64,000 bases of DNA from Plantibacter sp. PA-3-X8 (GCF_003856975.1 NZ_CP033107.1:2666001-2730000); one strand, 5' to 3'. Counted from the stretch's first letter, positions 48,231 to 56,323 are shown. The notes: a model not told the origin generated them from the sequence alone. Numbers and translations are program-made.

Positions 48231-50105
48231 ATGGCCGGACGGATTCGACAGAGCGATGTTGAAGAGGTCAAGGCACGCACCAACATCGGCGACGTCGTCG
48301 GCGACTACGTCTCGCTGAAGTCCGCCGGCGTCGGCTCGCTGAAGGGCTTGTGCCCCTTCCACGACGAACGCAGCCCGAGCTTCCACGTGCGCCCCACGGT
48401 CGGGCTCTACCACTGCTTCGGTTGTGGCGAGAGCGGCGACGTCTACAGCTTCCTGCAGAAGATGGACCACGTGACGTTCGCGGAGTCGGTGGAACGTCTC
48501 GCGCAGCGCATCGGGTACCCGCTCAGCTACGAGGAGGGCGGCGGCAAGGTCGACCACGGCAACCGGGCTCGCCTCTTCGCCGCCAACCAGGCTGCCGCCG
48601 AGTACTTCCAGCAGCAGCTCCACGACGGCGACGCCGACCTCGGGCGGCGGTTCCTCGGCGAACGCGGCTTCGACGCCGCCGCTGCCGACCACTTCGGGAT
48701 CGGGTTCGCGCCTGCCGGTTGGGACCACCTCATGAAGGCGCTGCGGTCTCGCGGATTCTCCGACGAGGAGATGCTCGCGGCCGGGCTCGTGTCGAGCGGC
48801 GACCGCGGGGTTTACGACCGGTTCCGCGGGCGCCTCATCTGGCCCATCCGCGACACCACCGGGCAGGTGCTCGGCTTCGGCGCCCGGCGCCTGCGCGACG
48901 ACGACAAGGGACCGAAGTACCTCAACACCCCCGAGACGGCGATCTACCACAAGGCGCAGGTCCTCTACGGACTCGACCTCGCCAAACGCGACATCTCGCG
49001 CGGCAAGCGCGTCGTCGTCGTCGAGGGGTACACCGACGTCATGGCCTGCCACCTGGCGGGGGAGACCACCGCGGTGGCGACCTGCGGGACCTCGTTCGGG
49101 GTCGACCACATCAAGATGATCCGCCGCGTCATGGGCGACGACTCCGCCACCGGCGAGGTCATCTTCACCTTCGACCCCGATGAGGCCGGGCAGAAGGCCG
49201 CGACGCGTGCGTTCGGCGAGGAGAAGCGCTTCTCCGCCCAGACATACGTCGCCGTGTCCTCCGACGGCCTCGACCCCTGCGACCTCCGGCTCAACCGCGG
49301 CGACGGCGCCATCCGGAAGCTCGTCGACGGCCGCGAGCCGATGTTCGAGTTCATCATCCGGCGGACGCTGGCGGGCTTCGACCTCGAGACGGTCGAGGGT
49401 CGCGTCGGCGCACTCCGCGCGGCCGCGCCGGTCGTCGCCGAGATCCGCGACCCCTCGCTCCGTCCCGGGTACACCCGGGTGCTCGCGAAGCAGCTCGGCA
49501 TGGAACTCGACGAGGTGGCCCGCGCCGTGCGGGCCGCTGGCGGTGCCGCCGCAGGAGGCTCGCAGAACTCCGCCCGAGACGCCCGCCAGCAGGGCCCCGG
49601 CGCACCAGCCGCCGAGCCGCCGCGCGAGCGCCAGGCCTCGCTCAACGACCTGCCCAAGGATCCGTCGACGCGCCTCGAGCAAGACGCCCTCCGTGCGATC
49701 CTGCAGCTGCCCCAGCACCTCGAACGCCCCATGCTGGAGCGCGCGGTCCAGAGCTCGGTCGCCAACAGTTCCCTCGCCGTGGTACGCGACGCCATGAGTG
49801 TGAGCCTGGACCACCTCGGGACGAACGCCTGGCTCGAGACCGTCATCGCGCAGGTCCCACCCGGCTTCGACGGACTGGTGCGTGAGCTCGGGGTGTCCCC
49901 GCTCCCCGAGACGAACGAGGAGAAACTGCCGAGCTACGTCCGGGACATCGCGCGGGCGCTGATCGACCGCGACCTCCTCGGTCGGAAGGCGGCGTTGCTC
50001 GGGTCGTTGCGTCGCACCGACCCCCGCGACGAGTCCCACCGGGAGATCACCCGGCAGCTCGCGGACGTCGAGGCGGAACGGCGTGCGCTCCGCGCCGAGG
50101 CCTGA
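48231..50105 (+). CDS. dnaG: DNA primase
   Basis: 624 residues. An N-terminal CHC2 zinc finger starts at Cys41 (CPFHDERSPSF, then YHCFGCG); the catalytic core follows with the TOPRIM motif VVVEGYTDVMA near 260 and the acidic FDPDEAG near 310. The C-terminal helicase-interaction domain lies after a proline-rich linker (about 430-470). DnaG makes RNA primers at the replication fork. Length is typical for the family. Confidence 0.96.
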   Translation: MAGRIRQSDVEEVKARTNIGDVVGDYVSLKSAGVGSLKGLCPFHDERSPSFHVRPTVGLYHCFGCGESGDVYSFLQKMDHVTFAESVERLAQRIGYPLSYEEGGGKVDHGNRARLFAANQAAAEYFQQQLHDGDADLGRRFLGERGFDAAAADHFGIGFAPAGWDHLMKALRSRGFSDEEMLAAGLVSSGDRGVYDRFRGRLIWPIRDTTGQVLGFGARRLRDDDKGPKYLNTPETAIYHKAQVLYGLDLAKRDISRGKRVVVVEGYTDVMACHLAGETTAVATCGTSFGVDHIKMIRRVMGDDSATGEVIFTFDPDEAGQKAATRAFGEEKRFSAQTYVAVSSDGLDPCDLRLNRGDGAIRKLVDGREPMFEFIIRRTLAGFDLETVEGRVGALRAAAPVVAEIRDPSLRPGYTRVLAKQLGMELDEVARAVRAAGGAAAGGSQNSARDARQQGPGAPAAEPPRERQASLNDLPKDPSTRLEQDALRAILQLPQHLERPMLERAVQSSVANSSLAVVRDAMSVSLDHLGTNAWLETVIAQVPPGFDGLVRELGVSPLPETNEEKLPSYVRDIARALIDRDLLGRKAALLGSLRRTDPRDESHREITRQLADVEAERRALRAEA

Positions 50106-50155
50106 CGCGGTCGGCCTCCTCCGAGCGTGGCACGTGGCCCCGCCGGGATCGCCGG

Positions 50156-50161
50156 ATACAC
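50156..50161 (+). promoter_or_regulatory. -10 box of the orphan ABC ATPase gene
   Basis: TACACT lies 46 nt before the ATG at 50208; the leader includes AAGGAGAGG. Confidence 0.45.
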
Positions 50162-50207
50162 TCGATGGCGATCCGGTGGCTCCCCGTGCACCGGAAGGAG
50201 AGGTCTC

Positions 50208-51056
50208 ATGAAGCACCCAGAGCAGGACGGACCGGCGGTCCGGGCGAGTGATCTGAGCGTCGACTACGCCGCGCACGGCGTGAGTCCGAGCAATCGAGCG
50301 TTGGACGGCATCAGCTTCGAGCTGCCCGTCGGTGGCTCGCTCGGGGTCATCGGCAGCTCGGGCTCGGGGAAGAGCACGCTCCTGCGGGTGTTGTCCGGAC
50401 GCCACCTGACCGGAGCGGACTCCCGTCCGTTCGTGTCCGGCGGCGACGCGAGCACGCTCGGTCGCTCCATGCGCAAGGTGGGTCGCAAAGAACTCACGAA
50501 GCTCACGTTCGAGGTGTCGCTGCTCGAGCAGGAGGCCGGTGCGCACCTGAAGCCCGAACTCACCGTCACGGAGCTCATCTCCGAACCCGTGCTCGCGCGC
50601 GACAAGAAGTTCAGCGAGCAGGCGCTCGGCGTCCGGGTCGCCACACTGTTGGACGCCGTGCAGATGCCCCTCTCCAGCCTCGACAAGTACCCCTATGAAC
50701 TGAGCGGCGGTCAGCGACAGCGCATCGCCATCGCGCGTGCTCTCGTCCTCGGCCCGAAGGTGTTCATCGCCGACGAACCGACGGCCGGCATCGACATCAC
50801 GGTCCGGCACACGGTGACCGAGTTGCTCGACGGGTTCCGACGCGACGGCGGCACGGTCATCGTCGTGACACACGACCTCGCGATGCTCCGCGAGGTGACC
50901 GACGACGTCCTGGCGCTCCACCAGTCACGGGTCGTGGGCTACGGCCCGATCGACGCGATGCTCGCCGATCCGCCGCACGAGTTCCTCGCGGCGCTCGCCC
51001 AGTCGGGAGGCACGGAGACCCAGTACGAGACGCCCGAGGCCGTCGGCATCGATTGA
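50208..51056 (+). CDS. Orphan ABC transporter ATP-binding protein (dipeptide/oligopeptide type)
   Basis: 282 residues from an ATG with AAGGAG upstream. Walker A GSSGSGKS (49-56), signature LSGGQ (165-169) and Walker B FIADEP are intact; the sequence around the signature (YPYELSGGQRQRIAIARAL) resembles DppD/DppF-type importers. No permease or binding-protein gene is adjacent, so partners must lie elsewhere or it works alone. The gene has its own promoter and is followed by tRNA-Asn. Confidence 0.85.
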   Translation: MKHPEQDGPAVRASDLSVDYAAHGVSPSNRALDGISFELPVGGSLGVIGSSGSGKSTLLRVLSGRHLTGADSRPFVSGGDASTLGRSMRKVGRKELTKLTFEVSLLEQEAGAHLKPELTVTELISEPVLARDKKFSEQALGVRVATLLDAVQMPLSSLDKYPYELSGGQRQRIAIARALVLGPKVFIADEPTAGIDITVRHTVTELLDGFRRDGGTVIVVTHDLAMLREVTDDVLALHQSRVVGYGPIDAMLADPPHEFLAALAQSGGTETQYETPEAVGID

Positions 51057-51068
51057 TCGCGTGTCGAT

Positions 51069-51096
51069 TTGGAGTCTGCGAATCCTTTGCTACAGT
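51069..51096 (+). promoter_or_regulatory. Promoter of tRNA-Asn
   Basis: TTGGAG (51069-51074), a 16-nt spacer and TACAGT (51091-51096) form one of the best -35/-10 pairs in the window, 54 nt before the tRNA. Confidence 0.65.
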
Positions 51097-51150
51097 AGAT
51101 ACGCGCTGCAACGCAGAGGCCGGATTCGTCCGGCCGGTCGAAGCACGTAT

Positions 51151-51223
51151 TCCTCGATAGCTCAATTGGCAGAGCAATCGACTGTTAATCGATAGGTTGT
51201 TGGTTCGAGTCCAACTCGAGGAG
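51151..51223 (+). tRNA. tRNA-Asn (GTT)
   Basis: A 73-nt cloverleaf: acceptor TCCTCGA/TCGAGGA, D arm GCTC...GAGC, anticodon stem ATCGA/TCGAT with loop CTGTTAA (anticodon GTT), and T arm GTTGG/CCAAC with TTCGAGT. The discriminator is G, and CCA is not encoded. Confidence 0.96.
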
Positions 51224-51230
51224 CTGCACA

Positions 51231-51262
51231 GAATCCCTCGGTCCATACGGACCGGGGGATTC
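51231..51262 (+). terminator. Terminator of tRNA-Asn
   Basis: GAATCCCTCGGTCC (51231-51244) pairs over 14 positions (one G-T wobble) with GGACCGGGGGATTC (51249-51262) around a 4-nt ATAC loop. Confidence 0.8.
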
Positions 51263-51272
51263 GTCGTTTGAG

Positions 51273-51292
51273 GCCGGTTTCACGAAACCGGC
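51273..51292 (+). other. Second hairpin downstream of tRNA-Asn
   Basis: GCCGGTTT (51273-51280) pairs with AAACCGGC (51285-51292). It may be a backup terminator. Confidence 0.45.
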
Positions 51293-51310
51293 AGGGACGC
51301 CGTAGACTAG

Positions 51311-51350
51311 GCAACGAGGCCCGAAGACTCCACTCTTCGGGCCTCGTTGC
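51311..51350 (-). terminator. 17-bp perfect hairpin downstream of def
   Basis: GCAACGAGGCCCGAAGA (51311-51327) is perfectly complementary to TCTTCGGGCCTCGTTGC (51334-51350), with a 6-nt loop. It lies 73 nt beyond the def stop and between converging tRNA-Asn and def, so a bidirectional terminator is likely. TAGACT at 51303-51308 immediately precedes it on the plus strand. Confidence 0.65.
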
Positions 51351-51422
51351 ATGTCCGGACACCCTGCGCCTGTCGAGGTGATGCCGTGTCGATCGTGCCG
51401 GCGTCGTGTCCGTCGAGGTGGT

Positions 51423-51989
51423 TCAGCCCTCGAGGTCGTCGCGACCCGGGAGCCAGGAGATCCCGGGCACGCCCCAGCCCGCCTTGCGGATCGCCTTCGC
51501 CGCTCGGCGCGAGTGCGGCAGTTCGAGGCGGTCCACGTAGAGCACGCCGTTGAGGTGGTCGAACTCGTGCTGCAGGATGCGTGCGCGCCAGCCGACGACC
51601 CGCAGCTCGACCGGGGCGCCCTCGAGGTCGGTCCCGATGAGCATGGCCGCTTCCGCTCGACGGAGCGGGTGCCGCTCGCCTGGGACGGAGAGGCAGCCCT
51701 CCGACTCATCCTCCTCGTCGAGCTCGCCCACCGGCGGGGGACTGATCCACAGCACCGGGTTGATCGCGACGCCGCGCCATGGCTGGCCGTCGTCGTCCTC
51801 GTAGCTGTAGACGAAGAGGCGGAGCGGCACGCCGACCTGCGGAGCCGCGAGCCCGACGCCGGGAGCCAGATCCATGGTCTCGTACATGTCGGCGACGAGT
51901 CGTCGGAGGTCGTCGTCCACGGTGGCGACCGGCCGGGCGACGGAGTGGAGCACCGGGTCACCGGTCACGTGGATCTCGAGAATTGCCAT
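51423..51989 (-). CDS. def: Peptide deformylase
   Basis: 188 residues from an ATG. All three deformylase motifs are intact: GVGLAAPQVG (44-53), EGCLS (97-101) and HEFDH (141-145), giving the metal ligands Cys99, His141 and His145 and catalytic Glu142. The enzyme removes the formyl group from N-terminal methionine. A -10 box sits 6 nt before the ATG, and the divergent transporter gene has the same arrangement. Confidence 0.96.
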   Translation of the reverse strand: MAILEIHVTGDPVLHSVARPVATVDDDLRRLVADMYETMDLAPGVGLAAPQVGVPLRLFVYSYEDDDGQPWRGVAINPVLWISPPPVGELDEEDESEGCLSVPGERHPLRRAEAAMLIGTDLEGAPVELRVVGWRARILQHEFDHLNGVLYVDRLELPHSRRAAKAIRKAGWGVPGISWLPGRDDLEG

Positions 51990-51995
51990 TGCTCG

Positions 51996-52001
51996 AGCCT
52001 A
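51996..52001 (-). promoter_or_regulatory. -10 box of def (leaderless)
   Basis: On the minus strand TAGGCT is followed by exactly 6 nt and the def ATG at 51989. Confidence 0.5.
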
Positions 52002-52047
52002 TCCGCTGGGCTCGGCCTGGCGCGCAGGGATCGGCGGGGCGGCGGGG

Positions 52048-52053
52048 TAGCCT
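52048..52053 (+). promoter_or_regulatory. -10 box of the DMT transporter gene (leaderless)
   Basis: TAGCCT is followed by 6 nt and the GTG at 52060. It is back to back with the def promoter, 47 nt apart. Confidence 0.5.
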
Positions 52054-52059
52054 CGACGG

Positions 52060-53040
52060 GTGATCCCCTCCGCCATCGACATCGCCGACCTCGCGGACGA
52101 CTTCACCCGCAACCCCTCGCAGCTGCTCGGCATCCCGTTCGCACTCCTCGGCGCCGTCTTCCTCTCGCTCGGCGCGCAGCTGCAGCACCGGGGTGTGGCG
52201 AAGGTCGAGTCGTCGAGCGGCACCGACGCGACCTCGGGGCTCAACGTCGCCCAGCTGCTGGCCTTGCTCAGTCGGCCCTCCTGGGTGACCGGAACCGTCA
52301 TGCTCGGGCTCGCGATCGTGCTCCAGCTCGGCAGCCTGTCCCTCGCACCGATCACCCTCGTCCAGCCGTTGGGCGCGGTCGCGCTCGTCATCACGGCGGT
52401 GGTGAACAGCAGGATCAGCGGCGTCCGGTTGAACCGTCGATCGGTCGTCGCGATCGTCGCCTGCGTCGGCGGCGTCGGCCTGTTCGTGACGATCGCCGCG
52501 GTCTTCACGGGCGAGCACCGGATCACCGAGGCCGAACTCGTCACGATCCTGGTGATGCTCGGTGTCGTGCTCGTCGTGTTCGGGCTCGGCTTCATGGTGT
52601 TCCGGTCACGCTTCACGGCCATCTTCTACATCGTCGGGACCGGGGTGCTTTACGGCTTCGTCGCGACGCTCGCCAAGGTCATCATCGGACGGCTGCAGCA
52701 GGGCGAGTTCGACTGGCTCACGGTCCTCTGCGGGCTCGGCCTCGTCGCCGCGAGTGCGCTCGGCGGCTACTTCGTGCAGACCGCCTACTCCTCGGGGCCT
52801 CCCGACCTGGTCATCGCGGGCCTCACCGTCATCGATCCGATGATCGCGGTCGGCATCGGCATCATCGTGCTGGGGGAGGCGAGCAACGCCCCGTTCTGGG
52901 CGGGCTTCGGCTTCGTCGTGGCCGGCGCGATCGCCGTGTGGGGTGTCTTTCAGCTCGCCCGCCATCACCCGCAGGTGAGCCAGACGCCGGCGGCCGCGGC
53001 AGCCGCGAAGGCCCTCGCGACCGGCGACGCGCCCGCCTGA
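52060..53040 (+). CDS. DMT superfamily transporter
   Basis: 326 residues from a GTG. About nine to ten transmembrane helices are seen in two similar halves (starting near 27 and near 172), with the PITLVQPLGAVALVITAVV stretch typical of the drug/metabolite transporter fold; the pattern also resembles actinobacterial NIPA-like magnesium transporter relatives. Both termini are cytoplasmic and short. Substrate not deducible. It is divergent from def and separate from the glycosyltransferase downstream. Confidence 0.85.
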   Translation: MIPSAIDIADLADDFTRNPSQLLGIPFALLGAVFLSLGAQLQHRGVAKVESSSGTDATSGLNVAQLLALLSRPSWVTGTVMLGLAIVLQLGSLSLAPITLVQPLGAVALVITAVVNSRISGVRLNRRSVVAIVACVGGVGLFVTIAAVFTGEHRITEAELVTILVMLGVVLVVFGLGFMVFRSRFTAIFYIVGTGVLYGFVATLAKVIIGRLQQGEFDWLTVLCGLGLVAASALGGYFVQTAYSSGPPDLVIAGLTVIDPMIAVGIGIIVLGEASNAPFWAGFGFVVAGAIAVWGVFQLARHHPQVSQTPAAAAAAKALATGDAPA

Positions 53041-53066
53041 GCCCTGGAGCCCGAACGGGCTGCAGG

Positions 53067-53072
53067 TATGCT
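53067..53072 (+). promoter_or_regulatory. -10 box before the glycosyltransferase upstream ORF
   Basis: TATGCT ends 5 nt before the ATG at 53078. Transcription is expected to start at that ATG, so the in-frame ATG at 53068 cannot be the start of the glycosyltransferase. Confidence 0.5.
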
Positions 53073-53077
53073 TGAGC

Positions 53078-53107
53078 ATGGCGTTCCGCGCCGCATCAGG
53101 GTCGTGA
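53078..53107 (+). CDS. Nine-codon leaderless upstream ORF
   Basis: ATG to TGA encodes MAFRAASGS. Its stop overlaps an in-frame GTG of the glycosyltransferase (53104) in a GTGA arrangement, so ribosomes finishing it could reinitiate there. No amino-acid bias suggests a specific sensor. This may equally be a chance ORF. Confidence 0.35.
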   Translation: MAFRAASGS

Positions 53108-53163
53108 GCGACCGCCCGCACCCCCTCACATCACTGGCCAAGCACAGAGGAATCACCGATACC

Positions 53164-54444
53164 TTGACTTCTCCCGACGACCAGCACCTCGCGAAGGCGT
53201 CCAGCACGACGCCGAGCGCCGACACCCACAAGCCGCTGCGGGTGGTGATCGGTGCCGACACCTTCTCGCCCGACGTGAACGGCGCCGCACGCTTCGCCGA
53301 ACGGCTCGCGGCCGGACTCGTCCGCCGAGGCCACGACGTCCACATCGTGGCGCCCGCCGGCTCGCGCAAGTTCGGCACGTGGAAGGAGACCCACGAGGGT
53401 CAGACGATGACGGCGCACCGCCTCTTCAGCCTCCGGTGGTACCCGCACGACTGGCTGCGCTTCGCGATGCCGTGGTCGATGCGACGGAACGCCCGGAAGA
53501 TCCTCGACCGCGTGAAGCCCGACGTCGTGCATCTGCAGTCGCACATCGTGGTGGGCCGTGGTCTCTCGATCGAGGCCGAGCGACGCGGCATCCGCATGGT
53601 GGCGACGAACCACATCATGCCCGACAACATCCTCGACTTCACCGTCATCCCCAAGCGCACCCAGGAGTGGCTCGTCCGGACGCAGTGGGCTGCCGCCCGT
53701 CGCGTCTTCGATCGTGCCTTCGCCGTGACGACCCCGACGCGCAAGGCCGCCGACTTCCTGGAGCAGTTCACGGGCCTGACCGGTGTGCACGCGATCTCCT
53801 GCGGGATCGAGGCCGGACAGTACACGCCGTCGTTCGAACCGCGGAAGCGCAACACCATCCTGTTCGTGGGTCGCATCACGAGCGAGAAGCAGATCGACGT
53901 GCTCCTGCGCGCGCTCACGAAACTCCCGAAGGAACTCGACGCCCACGTCGACGTCATCGGTGGCGGCGACCAGGCGAAGAACCTCGAGCAGCTGACCCAG
54001 CAGCTCGGCATCGGCGACCGCGTCCGATTCCTCGGCAAGGTGTCCGACGATGAGGTGAAGCAGGCCTACACGAACGCCACCGTCTTCGCGATGCCGTCCA
54101 TCGCGGAGCTGCAGAGCATCGCGACGATGGAGGCCATGGCCTCCGGTCTCCCGGTGGTCGCGGCCGACGCCATGGCGCTGCCCCACCTCGTGCACGATCA
54201 GGTCAACGGATACCTGTTCGAGCCGGGCAACGTCGACGCCCTGGCCGAGCGGCTCGCGACGGTACTCAGCGCCTCGCCCGAGGAGTACCGCCGGATGCAG
54301 GACGCCTCGTTGGAGCTCGTCTCCGCACACGACATCGAGCGCACGCTCGACACCTTCGAAGCGCTCTACCGCGGCGAGCAGGTCGTCGACCCGACGACCG
54401 AGCGTCACACGGCGACCGCAGACCGCCAGGAATCCCGCGACTGA
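53164..54444 (+). CDS. GT4-family glycosyltransferase
   Basis: 426 residues from a TTG at 53164 with AGAGGAA 11 nt upstream; a GTG at 53104, coupled to the upstream ORF, is the main alternative (446 residues). The GT-B fold shows GADTFSPDVNGAARFAERLA at the N-terminus, LFVGRITSEKQIDVLLRAL near 245 and the acceptor/donor EX7E-type region MPSIAELQSIATMEAMASGLPVV. The closest characterised type transfers mannose or glucose to lipids or envelope glycans (PimB/MgtA-like). The substrate is not assigned. tRNA-Met follows after 40 nt. Confidence 0.88.
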   Translation: MTSPDDQHLAKASSTTPSADTHKPLRVVIGADTFSPDVNGAARFAERLAAGLVRRGHDVHIVAPAGSRKFGTWKETHEGQTMTAHRLFSLRWYPHDWLRFAMPWSMRRNARKILDRVKPDVVHLQSHIVVGRGLSIEAERRGIRMVATNHIMPDNILDFTVIPKRTQEWLVRTQWAAARRVFDRAFAVTTPTRKAADFLEQFTGLTGVHAISCGIEAGQYTPSFEPRKRNTILFVGRITSEKQIDVLLRALTKLPKELDAHVDVIGGGDQAKNLEQLTQQLGIGDRVRFLGKVSDDEVKQAYTNATVFAMPSIAELQSIATMEAMASGLPVVAADAMALPHLVHDQVNGYLFEPGNVDALAERLATVLSASPEEYRRMQDASLELVSAHDIERTLDTFEALYRGEQVVDPTTERHTATADRQESRD

Positions 54445-54467
54445 CTCCCGCCCGGCGGGCCACTCGG

Positions 54468-54473
54468 TACACT
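54468..54473 (+). promoter_or_regulatory. -10 box of tRNA-Met
   Basis: TACACT lies 11 nt before the tRNA and after the glycosyltransferase stop, giving an independent promoter. Confidence 0.45.
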
Positions 54474-54484
54474 GGGTTCCGCAC

Positions 54485-54559
54485 GGGGCGGTAGCCAAGC
54501 TGGTGAAGGCATTCGGCTCATAACCGAACGATGCGTGGGTTCAAGTCCCACCCGCCCTA
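54485..54559 (+). tRNA. tRNA-Met (CAT), elongator type
   Basis: 75 nt: acceptor GGGGCGG/CCGCCCT (G1 opposite T72), D arm GCC...GGC, anticodon stem TTCGG/CCGAA with loop CTCATAA, T arm GTGGG/CCCAC with TTCAAGT, discriminator A. The anticodon stem lacks the three G-C pairs of initiators. A CAT anticodon could also be tRNA-Ile2, so Met is the likely but not certain identity. CCA is not encoded. Confidence 0.85.
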
Positions 54560-54588
54560 CCGAGATCCGGCCCATGAGCCTTGCTTCC

Positions 54589-54698
54589 GGTCCCGGAGCT
54601 TGTCGAAGGGCGCCCTTCGACAGGCTCAGGGACCGGGACGGGGCGGCTCAGGGACCGGGATGGGGTGGGGCTCAGGGGTGCCGGGTTGCTCAGGGACC
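54589..54698. repeat. Dispersed inverted repeat with degenerate tandem tail
   Basis: A near-perfect 46-bp inverted repeat (54589-54634) has arms from GGTCCC...TGTCGAAGGGCG to CGCCCTTCGACA...GGGACC. The terminal GCTCAGGGACC of its right arm then recurs at 54646, 54670 (one variant) and 54688, separated by G-rich filler. The same core opens the array at 19469. It lies right after the ROK gene stop and may also act as its terminator. Confidence 0.85.
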
Positions 54699-54700
54699 GG

Positions 54701-55603
54701 TCAGTCCGCGAGGACGAGTGCGGCAGCACCGATGAGCGGGCCGTCGGCGTCGAGGCCGGCCGGGACCACGCGCAGCTCACGGGCGTAGGCGTGCAGTGCA
54801 GCCGCGGTCGCAGCCTTCTGGACGAGGTCGAGGTAGTCGGGGGAGACCCGCGAGAAGCCGCCTCCGATCGCGACGCGTTCCAGGTCGAGCAGGGTCGTGA
54901 TGCTGCAGAGGGCTTCGCCGACGGCCTCGGCGGAACGTCGGACGGCGCGGATCGCGATCTCCGTTCCGGCTGCGTAGTCGGCCCCGAGCTGTTCGCCCGT
55001 CGTGCCGGTCCATCCTTGCGTGCGGGCCCAGGCGACCGTCGCGGTTCCCGACGCGATGCCCTCCAAGGTCCAGGGTGTGCCGACGGCATCCGGTTCGCGT
55101 CGGCGGAGCTGCATCTGTCCGAGGTGGCCGGCGTTGCCCGAGGTGCCCGGGACGAGTCGGGATCCGAGAATGATCCCGCCACCGATCCCAGTCGAGACGA
55201 CGATGCCCATGCTGTTCTCGGTTCCGCGGAGCGCGCCCTGCCAGTGTTCGGCCAGGGCGATGCAGGTGCCGTCGAGACGGAGTTCCACCGGACCAGACGT
55301 GAAGCGCCGGAGCTCCGCCACGACGGGGAAGTCGGCGAGTCGGGGGAGGTTGATCGGCGAGACGGTGCCGTCGGCCCTGCCGATGGGGCCCGCCGAACCG
55401 ATCCCGACACCGGACACCGGCCCGCCATGGGCCGCGACGCTCCGTTCGGCGGTCTGGAGGATCGACGCCACGAGCTCCTCGCGGGTGGCCGCGGCGCCCG
55501 TCGAACCGCGGAACCGGGTGCCGGGCAGGATCCGTCCCTCAGCGTCGACGACGGCCGCTTCGACCTTCGTGCCGCCGATGTCGATCGCGAGGGCCTCGTG
55601 CAT
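54701..55603 (-). CDS. ROK family sugar kinase
   Basis: 300 residues from an ATG at 55603 with GGAG 5 nt upstream; longer in-frame starts run past the predicted transcription start. The ATP-binding motif is AIDIGGTKVEAAVVD at the N-terminus, followed by GSAGPIG, the GIVVSTGIGGGIIL block and GTSGNAGHLGQM with the conserved histidine. The zinc-binding CxCGxxGC of repressor-type ROK proteins is missing, and there is no helix-turn-helix, so it is a kinase (glucokinase-like), substrate unknown. Confidence 0.88.
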   Translation of the reverse strand: MHEALAIDIGGTKVEAAVVDAEGRILPGTRFRGSTGAAATREELVASILQTAERSVAAHGGPVSGVGIGSAGPIGRADGTVSPINLPRLADFPVVAELRRFTSGPVELRLDGTCIALAEHWQGALRGTENSMGIVVSTGIGGGIILGSRLVPGTSGNAGHLGQMQLRRREPDAVGTPWTLEGIASGTATVAWARTQGWTGTTGEQLGADYAAGTEIAIRAVRRSAEAVGEALCSITTLLDLERVAIGGGFSRVSPDYLDLVQKAATAAALHAYARELRVVPAGLDADGPLIGAAALVLAD

Positions 55604-55650
55604 CACCGCTCCATCCTGGAGGGCCGTCAGTCCGGGCCGGCTCCCGATCC

Positions 55651-55701
55651 AGCGTACTGGGAACGACACGGTTGTCATTCCTCCAGGTCATGGGGCATAA
55701 T
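55651..55701. promoter_or_regulatory. Divergent overlapping promoters of the ROK and DUF3145 genes
   Basis: Plus strand: TTGTCA (55672-55677), 18-nt spacer, CATAAT (55696-55701) for the DUF3145 gene. Minus strand: ATGACA (55678-55673), 16-nt spacer, TACGCT (55656-55651) for the ROK gene. The two -35 boxes share five bases, so RNA polymerase cannot occupy both at once. Confidence 0.6.
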
Positions 55702-55819
55702 GCTCGTATCGGCGCGAGTCGAACAACTGCATACACGGAGGTCCGGTCAGCCGGACACCGACATGGATAACACTGCATGGGTCGTTGGGGAAGACGCACC
55801 CGGACGCAGTGGAGGAATC

Positions 55820-56323
55820 ATGTCGACACCGATGACGAAGGGTGTGCTGTTCGTGCACTCGTCGCCTCGCGCGCTCTGCCCGCACCTCGAATGGGCGGCA
55901 GGTCGCGCTCTTGGTCGTGCCATCAGTTTCGACTGGGAAGACCAGCCGATCCTCCGCGGTGCGCAGCGTGCCGAGGTCTTCTGGGAAGGCCCGCACGGCA
56001 CCGGAGCCGCACTCGCCTCAGCCCTGCGCGGCTGGGAGCACCTCCGCTACGAGGTGAGCGAAGACCCGGCCCAGGGTGTCGACGGTGCCCGGTGGATGCA
56101 CACGCCCGACCTCGGGATCTTCTACGCGCAGACCGACAGCATCGGCAACGTCGTCGTCCCGGAGGATCGCATCCGGTACGCCATGGAGGTCGGCGCCGGG
56201 AACGCCGCCGAACTCCAGCGCGAACTCCGCGTCGCGCTCGGACAGCCGTGGGACGACGAACTCGAGCCGTTCCGTCACGCCGGCGACGGGTCCTCTGTCA
56301 TCTGGCTGCACAACGTGGGCTGA
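55820..56323 (+). CDS. DUF3145 domain protein
   Basis: 167 residues from an ATG at 55820 with GGAGGA just upstream; an in-frame ATG at 55764 is possible. The family signature KGVLFVHSSPRALCPHLEWA is at the N-terminus, with the conserved LRGWEHLRYEVSEDP and RWMHTPDLGIFYAQTD later. DUF3145 is almost confined to Actinobacteria and has no assigned function; in Microbacteriaceae it lies next to the fatty acid synthase genes, as here. The predicted leader is over 100 nt long with a small GTCCGG/CCGGAC hairpin. Confidence 0.88.
   Translation: MSTPMTKGVLFVHSSPRALCPHLEWAAGRALGRAISFDWEDQPILRGAQRAEVFWEGPHGTGAALASALRGWEHLRYEVSEDPAQGVDGARWMHTPDLGIFYAQTDSIGNVVVPEDRIRYAMEVGAGNAAELQRELRVALGQPWDDELEPFRHAGDGSSVIWLHNVG

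Noticed and set aside
47964..50921. 985-codon minus-strand open frame
   Set aside because: Antisense to dnaG and the neighbouring ATPase gene, with no recognisable motif.
51151..51223. Integration site of a mobile element at tRNA-Asn
   Set aside because: No integrase, no direct repeat of the tRNA 3' end and no change in gene type or composition nearby.
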